Position numbers and translations under genes: made by a program
NCBI GenBank assembly: GCA_002361535.1
Contig: DETG01000060.1
Location: 1-40,655 of the forward strand
Length of the DNA stretch: 40,655 nt
Source: Prevotella sp. UBA3294
Lineage (GTDB): Bacteria; Bacteroidota; Bacteroidia; Bacteroidales; Bacteroidaceae
Reading direction: 5' to 3'
In this document: positions 34,853 to 40,579 of the stretch, piece after piece
Position numbering within the stretch: position 1 is the stretch's first letter
Layout of the letters: every line of letters begins with the position of its first letter
Notes under the pieces: generated by a model
Database searches by the model: none
The model's input: only the letters and a program-made list of their open reading frames with translations
What the model was told of the DNA's origin: nothing

Positions 34853-34951
34853 AAGTAGAGTCTGTTTGGCATCCAAGTAAAGTCTCGTTGGGATGCAAGT
34901 AGAGTCTGTTTTTACCCCAAGTAGAGCCTACGTAATGTTTACGTAGGCTCT
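34853..34951. repeat. 22-bp repeat array 2 with terminal hairpin
   Basis: Units at 34853-34874, 34875-34896 and 34897-34918 are each 22 bp and start AAGTARAGTCT. A fourth start at 34919 (AAGTAGAGCCT) runs into a 13-bp perfect inverted repeat: AGAGCCTACGTAA at 34923-34935 and TTACGTAGGCTCT at 34939-34951, loop TGT. The AATGTTTACGT at the end is shared with array 1 (64-78, inverted). Confidence 0.85.
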
Positions 34952-35126
34952 GTTTTGGGTTGTTCCAGACGTTTCTAACATGTGTTCCACCGTCATCTAT
35001 ACCTCGTTCCGCCGTCACCATCCACTTGTAGATGCCGTCGGAACGGGTGAAAACACCGTTCCGGACGATCCTTAGATGGCGTTTCCTCGAAAAACCATGG
35101 TTTCAACTTGTGAGGTATTTTATGGA

Positions 35127-35233
35127 TCGCCTTCGGCGAAAAATCAAACAAAATCTAATCGAAAACAAGCAAATCAATAATACAGTTATTTGAAAGATTT
35201 GGAAAAATTTGTTCGATTTCTCGCCAAAGGCGA
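35127..35233. repeat. REP-like inverted repeat pair
   Basis: TCGCCTTCGGCGA at 35127-35139 is itself a hairpin. A near-inverted copy is at 35215-35233 (reverse complement TCGCCTTTGGCGA followed by GAAATC). The arms match at about 17 of 19 bases and further into the AT-rich centre. It resembles a REP pair or a small non-autonomous mobile element. No terminal duplication was identified. Confidence 0.6.
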
Positions 35234-35246
35234 CCCCAAGAAGCCC

Positions 35247-35356
35247 CATTTCAGTCTTTTTGCTTCACAAAAACGGTGTTTTCGGGTTGTAAAAACGGTG
35301 TTTTTGAGCCCTAAATGCTAAGTTTTTGGACTCTAAAGACATGGTTTTTGCAAGTC
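35247..35356. repeat. 22-bp repeat array 3 (diverged, five units)
   Basis: Units at 35247, 35269, 35291, 35313 and 35335, each 22 bp. All share C at position 6 and TTTTTG (once TTTTCG) at 11-16; two units begin AAAAACGGTGTTTT. The remaining positions vary. Aligned on GTTT..AAGT.RAGCC, it looks like a distant relative of array 2. It lies in the same gene-free region. Confidence 0.7.
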
Positions 35357-35545
35357 GATAAAGCCGGGTTTAGCTAATGTGTTCATTATCAGCCACTTAC
35401 TAAACTCCGTCAGAATTGCATCTTTTCGACCGAGAGGGCGGTTGATTCTCCCCGTGCCCGTATTTTGCGTTAAACGAAGTTAATTCGTTAAGATTATTCA
35501 AATTTTTAACAAATGGGGGTGGCAGTAATCTTATGACAGCATACG
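35357..35545. other. Gene-free tail of the repeat region
   Basis: No credible ORF. It holds a palindrome around TTAAACGAAGTTAATTCGTTAA (35471-35492) that could weakly terminate the rluA-type gene on the minus strand, though no T-run follows. The whole stretch 34738-35545 (about 800 bases) is without genes; 34952-35126 has scattered GTTCCG/CGGAAC inverted motifs. Confidence 0.45.
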
Positions 35546-37486
35546 TCAGAAAGGTGCAGGACAGTTGAATTGTAGCTTCTCACCACTCTTGGGGTGGGTA
35601 AACGTGAGGCACTCCGCATGGAGGTAGAGGCGGTCGGCCCTCTTTCCGTAGAGAGGATCGCCGAGGATGGGGACATCCAAGCCATCGGGGTGGGCACAAT
35701 GTACCCGCAGCTGATGGGTGCGACCTGTATGGGGACGGAGGATGATTCTTATTGTGGAGTGTGGAGTGTGGAGTGTGGAGTGAGATATGCTTTGAGTATG
35801 TGAATTCTCAGGAACAGATGACAGTATCTCAGTACTATTCTCACTCCACACTCCACACTCCACACTCCTCGTAAAACAATACTCCGTCACCGCCTCCTTC
35901 CCGTTCTCCCAATCCACCAGTTGTCGCGGACGGTCGTAGATATCTGGTCGTAGGGGTAGGGAGATGGTGCCTTTGAGCGGTTTCCCTTCAGGCATGTGCT
36001 CTAATAGTGCCACGTAAGTCTTCTTCACCTGATGCTCCAGGAACTGCTTTTGCAGCTCCGCGTAGGTCCATTTAGTCTTGGCAATGACCATCAGTCCCGA
36101 GGTGTCCATGTCGAGTCGGTGCACGATGATGGGGTTCACATCGTCATGCAGGTATTTCCTCATCACGCTCTCCACACTCTCTTCCCCAGTCTTCCCGGGC
36201 ACACTCAGCATCCCGGCGGGTTTGTTCAGCACGAGGAGGTAGGAATCTTCGAAGAGGATGCTATTCGAGGAGTGAGGAGTGTGGAGTGAGGAGTGAGATA
36301 TGCTTTGAGTATGTGAATTCTCAGAAATGGATGACAGAATCTCAGTACTATTCTCACTCCTCACTCCACACTCCTCACTCCTCGAAAAAACAGAGCAAAG
36401 CATCCACGATAAAATCGGCAGGCACTTCCCTCTGCAAGCGGGGTAGTAGTTCAGGTGATGACGGATCTCCATCTTCGGCGAGGCACCCCACCAGAACTCT
36501 GCCATGCAAATGGGTTGCAGGTGATGCTGGAAAGCATATTGAAGAAGTTTCGGTGCACAGCAGTCACCACTGCCTGATGGAGGCAACTGACCGTTGAACG
36601 CCTCGAAGATTTGGATCAGGTCCTTTTGCTCTCCTGCGGCATTGAGCATGTGGTATTGCGAAAACAACCATCGTTGCAAGGCATCGGAATCGGTATGGCG
36701 CCTCTCTTTGAGTGCTTCGATCCTTGTTTGCAGCAGATGTTCCTTTTCCTTCCACGGCTTCTCCAGTTCCTCACAGCGCTTCTTGATGCGCCGCATCTCG
36801 GCCTTCATGAACTGACTCTCTCGGATTAACTCCGCATTCTCTTCAGGCGAGATGTTGCGTTGCAGACGCTTCATGTCGCGCAGCACCTTAGCGGTCTTCA
36901 TCTTCTTCTCGTGCTCACTGAGCAGGCTCTCCGTGGTACGAAGCATCTTCAGGTAGTCGGGGTGGTGATAGAGAAGATCCAATTCCTTCTCTAACAACTC
37001 CACCTTGTGGTTCATCTCGGTTATCTCCCGCTCATGCACCTTGAAGTACCCATCAGGATCCTGCGCATCGAACACGGGTGGCACAAACCACTCCCAGTCG
37101 TTCCTGCCAGCCAGCAATCCGCTATATGCCGCCAAGTATCCAATTTCGTTCCTCATATCATCGTCTCGTGGAGTGAGGAGTGAGGAGTGAGGAGTGAGAA
37201 ATGTCTCAAGTACAAGTGGTTTTGTACATGAATACTGTATCTCAGCACTATTCTCACTCCTCACTCCACACTCCACACTCCTCGAGTAACCCCTAAGCGG
37301 GGCTACTACCAACACCCCGAACATTTTCCCTTTATCGGCATCTTCCTTGATGTCGGCATGGGTAGTGAGGAAACGCTGTACTTCTTCGGCTGCCAGGATA
37401 CTCAGCGGATGAGGCTCATAGCAGAAAGGATTATTGAATTGCTCCGGTCTCTGTAGGTCTGTATGTAGGGGATGGAATGGTATCAT
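35546..37486 (-). CDS. RluA-family RNA pseudouridine synthase with three in-frame repeat insertions
   Basis: 646 residues from ATG 37486 (MIPFHPLHTDLQ). The N-terminal half contains a conserved GYLAAYSGLLAGRNDWEWFVPP segment and a long charged coiled coil (about 130-300). The C-terminal half is the RluA catalytic domain: LVLNKPAGMLSVPG, VHRLDMDTSGLMV (Asp459 nucleophile), KTYVALL and LRPHTGRTHQLRVHCA. It converts uridine to pseudouridine in rRNA or tRNA; the target is unknown. Three inserts of about 40 residues (near 67-107, 367-407 and 539-577) each read like RSVECGVRSENSTEI...HTPHSS and come from palindromic DNA elements. They fall between conserved blocks and keep the frame open, so the protein may still fold and work. 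Confidence 0.85.
   Translation of the reverse strand: MIPFHPLHTDLQRPEQFNNPFCYEPHPLSILAAEEVQRFLTTHADIKEDADKGKMFGVLVVAPLRGYSRSVECGVRSENSAEIQYSCTKPLVLETFLTPHSSLLTPRDDDMRNEIGYLAAYSGLLAGRNDWEWFVPPVFDAQDPDGYFKVHEREITEMNHKVELLEKELDLLYHHPDYLKMLRTTESLLSEHEKKMKTAKVLRDMKRLQRNISPEENAELIRESQFMKAEMRRIKKRCEELEKPWKEKEHLLQTRIEALKERRHTDSDALQRWLFSQYHMLNAAGEQKDLIQIFEAFNGQLPPSGSGDCCAPKLLQYAFQHHLQPICMAEFWWGASPKMEIRHHLNYYPACRGKCLPILSWMLCSVFSRSEECGVRSENSTEILSSISENSHTQSISHSSLHTPHSSNSILFEDSYLLVLNKPAGMLSVPGKTGEESVESVMRKYLHDDVNPIIVHRLDMDTSGLMVIAKTKWTYAELQKQFLEHQVKKTYVALLEHMPEGKPLKGTISLPLRPDIYDRPRQLVDWENGKEAVTEYCFTRSVECGVWSENSTEILSSVPENSHTQSISHSTLHTPHSTIRIILRPHTGRTHQLRVHCAHPDGLDVPILGDPLYGKRADRLYLHAECLTFTHPKSGEKLQFNCPAPF
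35756..35868. repeat. Palindromic element, copy A, inside the rluA-type gene
   Basis: Perfect 30-bp inverted repeats (35756-35785 and 35839-35868) made of GGAGTGT/GGAGTGA heptamers enclose a 53-bp centre that begins TATGCTTTGAGTATGTG. In the gene frame (minus) it encodes RSVECGVWSENSTEI to LHTPHS. The centre is nearly identical to copy B. Confidence 0.92.
36264..36386. repeat. Palindromic element, copy B, inside the rluA-type gene
   Basis: Perfect 33-bp arms (36266-36298 and 36352-36384), plus two more paired bases on each side, with mixed GGAGTGA and GGAGTGT heptamers. The centre matches copy A except for a few bases. It is inserted just before the RluA catalytic domain (SILFEDSYLLVLNKPAG). 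Confidence 0.92.
37165..37286. repeat. Palindromic element, copy C, inside the rluA-type gene
   Basis: Arms 37165-37199 and 37252-37286 of GGAGTGA/GGAGTGT heptamers pair with some mismatches. The centre is diverged from A and B, but the CTGTATCTCAGCACTATTC end is recognisable. It encodes RSVECGVRSENSAEI then LTPHSSLLTPRD. It is probably an older copy. Confidence 0.88.
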
Positions 37487-37491
37487 GGAGC

Positions 37492-37523
37492 CAAAGATAC
37501 AAATATATTGAGAAATATACAAA
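37492..37523 (-). promoter_or_regulatory. Promoter of the rluA-type gene, predicted leaderless
   Basis: On the minus strand TATCTTTG is at 37499-37492 and TTTG at 37523-37520, 20 bases apart. The ATG at 37486 begins 5 bases after the -7 box, so transcription should start at or within two bases of it. Confidence 0.7.
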
Positions 37524-37552
37524 CGATTGACGTGTTTTTTAAGATTATTCTT

Positions 37553-37560
37553 TATCTTTG
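37553..37560 (+). promoter_or_regulatory. Promoter -7 box for the LUD gene
   Basis: TATCTTTG at 37553-37560, divergent from the rluA-type promoter; ATG 37594 is 33 bases downstream. A possible TTG at 37527 is 23 bases away. Confidence 0.6.
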
Positions 37561-37593
37561 CAAACAGAATACTGACAATTAATTACTTTTGAT

Positions 37594-38232
37594 ATGACGA
37601 CACCCAAGGATCTGAGAAACAAACGACTGGCGGAGCGGATGATCAAGAATCTGAAGCGACGCCACATGGAGGCTTTCTACTGCGAGACTGCTGAAGAGGC
37701 CGTGAAGAAAGTATCTGAACTGATTCCCGATGGCAGTAGTGTGACATGGGGCGGCTCGATGACCATCCGCGACATGGGCATCCCACAGGCACTGCGGGAA
37801 CGGGGCACCTTGGAAGTGCTCGACCGGGATCTCGTAGTGAGTAATGAGGAGAAACTGCAGATGTATGTACGCGCCTTCACTGCCGATGTCTATCTGTCGA
37901 GTGCCAATGCCATCTCGGAAGACGGCGTGATCGTGAATATCGATGGTAACGGCAATCGCGTGGCTGCTATCACATGGGGACCGAAAAAGGTGATCTTTGT
38001 CATCGGACTGAACAAGGTGGCACAGACGGTGGAGGCAGCACTGGCACGTGCCCGTTCCACGGCATCACCCATCAATGCGGCACGCTTTGATATCCAGACA
38101 CCTTGCCAGCAGGATGGTGTCTGCCATAACTGCAACTCACCGGAGAGTATCTGCAACTACGTGCATTTCCTTCGTAATTCACCCAAAGGCAAACATACGG
38201 TCGTGCTGGTTGGGGAGGACTATGGTTATTAA
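37594..38232 (+). CDS. LUD-domain protein (LutC/YkgG-like)
   Basis: 212 residues with the LUD fold: RRHMEAFYCETAEEAVKKVSELIPDGSSVTWGGSMTIRDMGI, then SSANAISEDGVIVNIDGNGNRVAAITWGPKKVIFVIGLNKV. The C-terminal part holds a Cys cluster (TPCQQDGVCHNCNSPESICNY), which is an extension often seen in stand-alone LUD proteins and may bind metal. LutC works in lactate oxidation with LutA/LutB, but those genes are not adjacent, so the role is open. Confidence 0.88.
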   Translation: MTTPKDLRNKRLAERMIKNLKRRHMEAFYCETAEEAVKKVSELIPDGSSVTWGGSMTIRDMGIPQALRERGTLEVLDRDLVVSNEEKLQMYVRAFTADVYLSSANAISEDGVIVNIDGNGNRVAAITWGPKKVIFVIGLNKVAQTVEAALARARSTASPINAARFDIQTPCQQDGVCHNCNSPESICNYVHFLRNSPKGKHTVVLVGEDYGY

Positions 38233-38259
38233 CACTTTTATTGATGAGATATACATAAC

Positions 38260-39315
38260 ATGAAAAAGATGATTACATGTGTCTTGGCTGCTTTAGGACT
38301 GACATCCGCTTGTGGCCAGCAGCATTTTGAGAGTGTGGATGTGCAAGAGTTTGCTGAACTGACGGAAAGGCAAGACGTGGTGGTGCTGGATGTGAGAACA
38401 GTGGATGAGTTCAAGGAAGGGCATCTGGAGGGTGCCGTGAATATCGACCAGGCGCAGGATGACTTTGTGGAGAAGACAAAGGCGGTCGTAGGTGCCGACA
38501 AAACCGTCGCAGTGTATTGCCGTAGCGGTCGGCGGTCAGCAAATGCTGCAGGGAAGTTGACGGAGGCAGGATACAAGGTGGTGAACCTGAAAGGGGGCAT
38601 CCAGGCTTGGAAGGAAGAGAAGAGACCTGTCACTACCGACCCGTATGAAGTGGATGTCTTCAAGACACCTCATGGTAAGACGGTGAAATTCTATGCTCTG
38701 ATGCATGCCAGCATCCGCATCGTCTATGATGGTAAGGAGATCATGGTGGATCCTGTGAGGAAATTAGGGAACCGCACGATCGACTATTCCAACATGCCGA
38801 AAGCCGACTATCTCTTCGTCACCCATGAGCATGGCGACCATTTCGATAAGGAGGCACTACAGATGCTTTCTGCAGAGAAGACACAGCTGATCACCAATAA
38901 GCGCTGCGCCGACATGCTGGGACATGGGGAGGTGATGGCCAACGGAGATACGAAACAACTGACAGACGGGATCTCCGTGGAGGCCGTTCCTGCCTATAAC
39001 ACAACGGAAGGACACCTGCAGTTCCATCCCAAAGGTCGGGATAACGGATATGTGCTCAACCTCGATGGACTGCGTATCTATATCGCTGGGGATACAGAGG
39101 ATATTCCCGAGATGGAGGGGATCAAGGATATCGACATCGCCTTTATGCCTTGTAACCAGCCCTATACCATGACCACAGAACAGCTTGTGAAGGCGGCAAT
39201 GACCGTGAAACCGAAGGTGCTGTTCCCCTATCACTATGGGCAGACGGATATCAGCGGCATTCCTACAGCCTTACAAGGAACGGGTGTTGAAGTGAGAATC
39301 AGACACTACAAATGA
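38260..39315 (+). CDS. Lipoprotein with fused rhodanese and metallo-beta-lactamase (UlaG-like) domains
   Basis: 351 residues. The signal ends in a lipobox (LTSACGQQ, Cys18), so the protein is probably anchored outside the cytoplasm. Residues 24-120 are a rhodanese domain with VVVLDVRTVDEFKEGHLEGAVNID, YCRSGRRS (active Cys87) and LKGGIQAW. Residues 135-351 are an MBL-fold hydrolase with FVTHEHGDHFDKE (His189, His191, Asp193, His194), IAGDTEDIPE and LFPYHYGQTD. The usual rhodanese-MBL link is sulfur handling, but the MBL half looks like the UlaG/L-ascorbate-6-P lactonase group rather than a persulfide dioxygenase. It lies 27 bases after the LUD gene and may be co-transcribed with it. Confidence 0.88.
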   Translation: MKKMITCVLAALGLTSACGQQHFESVDVQEFAELTERQDVVVLDVRTVDEFKEGHLEGAVNIDQAQDDFVEKTKAVVGADKTVAVYCRSGRRSANAAGKLTEAGYKVVNLKGGIQAWKEEKRPVTTDPYEVDVFKTPHGKTVKFYALMHASIRIVYDGKEIMVDPVRKLGNRTIDYSNMPKADYLFVTHEHGDHFDKEALQMLSAEKTQLITNKRCADMLGHGEVMANGDTKQLTDGISVEAVPAYNTTEGHLQFHPKGRDNGYVLNLDGLRIYIAGDTEDIPEMEGIKDIDIAFMPCNQPYTMTTEQLVKAAMTVKPKVLFPYHYGQTDISGIPTALQGTGVEVRIRHYK

Positions 39316-39369
39316 CCCGCAATCCTCTTGTATTGCTCCATCATTGTATAAACCTAAACAGTAAAGATA

Positions 39370-40125
39370 ATGAATAAGATAGTAATGATTACCGGTGCGA
39401 CAAGCGGAATCGGTCTGGCTTGCGCAAGGAAGTTTGCAGAGAACGGCGACCAGCTGATCCTCACAGGGAGAAATGAACAGCGCTTAGAGGAGATTCGGAA
39501 GGAACTGACGGATAAGGGAACCAAGGTCCTGACGCTTGTTTTCGATGTGAGAAACCGCGAGGATGCCCGACAGTGTATTGACGAGTTGCCCGACGAATGG
39601 AAGGAGATTGATGTGCTGGTGAACAATGCAGGACTGGCTCTCGGTCTGGAACCTGAGTATGAGGGAAGTCCCATCGACTGGGATACGATGATTGATACGA
39701 ACATCAAAGGACTGCTGACGATGACACGCCTTGTGGTACCGGGGATGGTGAAACGTAACCGTGGACATGTCATCAACGTGGGATCGGTGGCTGGTGATGC
39801 TGCCTATGCAGGAGGAAACGTGTACTGCGCCACGAAGTCGGCTGTGAAAGCACTCACCGACGGACTGCGTATCGATGTGGCCGATACCGCCATCCGGGTG
39901 ACGAATCTCAAACCTGGTCTCGTGGAGACTAATTTCAGCAATATCCGTTTCCATGGAGATACCGGGCGTGCTGCCAATGTGTATAAAGGGATCCAGCCTC
40001 TCACGGGTGATGATATCGCCGACGTGGCTGTCTTTGCAGCCAATGCTCCCGCCCACGTGCAGATCGCTGAGGTGCTGGTGTTGGCTACCCATCAAGCTAA
40101 CGGCAGCGTGATCGTGAGAAAATAA
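39370..40125 (+). CDS. Short-chain dehydrogenase, YdfG-like
   Basis: This 251-residue classical SDR has MITGATSGIGLACARKFA (cofactor loop TGxxxGIG), VLVNNAGLA, GSVAGDAAYAGGNVYCATKSA with catalytic Ser, Tyr and Lys (YxxxK), and the RVTNLKPGLVETNFS motif. Closest by eye to YdfG/3-hydroxy acid (serine/allo-threonine) dehydrogenases, which are NADP-dependent. It follows the rhodanese-MBL gene after 54 bases. Confidence 0.9.
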   Translation: MNKIVMITGATSGIGLACARKFAENGDQLILTGRNEQRLEEIRKELTDKGTKVLTLVFDVRNREDARQCIDELPDEWKEIDVLVNNAGLALGLEPEYEGSPIDWDTMIDTNIKGLLTMTRLVVPGMVKRNRGHVINVGSVAGDAAYAGGNVYCATKSAVKALTDGLRIDVADTAIRVTNLKPGLVETNFSNIRFHGDTGRAANVYKGIQPLTGDDIADVAVFAANAPAHVQIAEVLVLATHQANGSVIVRK

Positions 40126-40153
40126 AGGCTTTTTATCGGGTAAAGAACTAAAC

Positions 40154-40170
40154 ATTCCCACACTGGGAAT
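40154..40170. other. Small hairpin after the SDR gene
   Basis: ATTCCCA (40154-40160) and TGGGAAT (40164-40170), loop CAC, perfect 7-bp stem. It could be a weak terminator; there is no T-run. Confidence 0.4.
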
Positions 40171-40176
40171 AAATAA

Positions 40177-40230
40177 CGAGATTACGGCTCACTATCGGCG
40201 ATCCGTAATCTCGCTGGCAACGAGCCGTAA
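40177..40230. other. Mutually exclusive hairpins
   Basis: CGAGATTACGG (40177-40187) pairs perfectly with CCGTAATCTCG (40203-40213). TTACGGCTC (40182-40190) can instead pair with GAGCCGTAA (40222-40230). The two stems share 40182-40187, so only one can form at a time. The second is followed by CCTTTTGG. It resembles an attenuator-like switch or a decayed terminator, placed between the SDR gene and the promoter repeat of tRNA-Arg. Confidence 0.45.
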
Positions 40231-40252
40231 CCTTTTGGGTCTCGGATTAATT

Positions 40253-40345
40253 TCGTATCTATGGCTGTGCCGAAGATACTTTCACTCGACAATAAAAATA
40301 AATTGTCATTTATTTTGTATTGTGCTCGCTTATTCGTATCTTTGC
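40253..40345 (+). repeat. Promoter-bearing repeat upstream of tRNA-Arg
   Basis: This is the reverse complement of the 81-bp unit at 22799-22960, nearly identical over the whole length, with part of a second unit at its far end (CGTATCTATGGC). The promoter faces the tRNA: TTTG at 40314-40317, 19 bases, TATCTTTG at 40337-40344. The tRNA begins 20 bases later. Confidence 0.9.
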
Positions 40346-40363
40346 ACCCGAAAAAATCAGATT

Positions 40364-40437
40364 GGTCCCGTAGCTTAGCTGAATAGAGCGTCAGATTCCG
40401 GTTCTGAAGGTCTTGGGTTTGAATCCCAACGGGATCA
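40364..40437 (+). tRNA. tRNA-Arg (anticodon CCG)
   Basis: This 74-nt tRNA folds into a full cloverleaf: acceptor GGTCCCG/CGGGATC (with one G-T pair), D-stem GCTT/GAGC, anticodon stem TCAGA/TCTGA with loop TTCCGGT (anticodon 40398-40400), T-stem TTGGG/CCCAA and discriminator A40437. CCA is not encoded. The T-loop is TTTGAAT (T at position 56) and the D-loop AGCTGAATA has A after G18, so the usual G19-C56 contact appears replaced by A19-U56. A strong promoter repeat lies upstream and a terminator downstream. Confidence 0.95.
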
Positions 40438-40443
40438 CGAAAG

Positions 40444-40478
40444 AAATCTCTGTAAGTCAACAACTTACGGAGATTTTT
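40444..40478 (+). terminator. Terminator after tRNA-Arg
   Basis: AAATCTCTGTAAGT (40444-40457) pairs with ACTTACGGAGATTT (40463-40476) with one G-T pair, loop CAACA, followed by TTTATTTTA. Confidence 0.9.
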
Positions 40479-40579
40479 ATTTTAGAGTGATTCAGGACGA
40501 CAGCATCAAAATTGCTCAAATTTGGGTCAAAATCCGTTGTTTTTACCTATTTTGTTTACCGCTAAAAAATTAATGTAAC

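Noticed and set aside
35546..37486. The rluA-type gene as a pseudogene
   Set aside because: The frame is intact through three insertions, the catalytic HRLDMDTSG motif and flanking motifs are present, and a consensus promoter is upstream.
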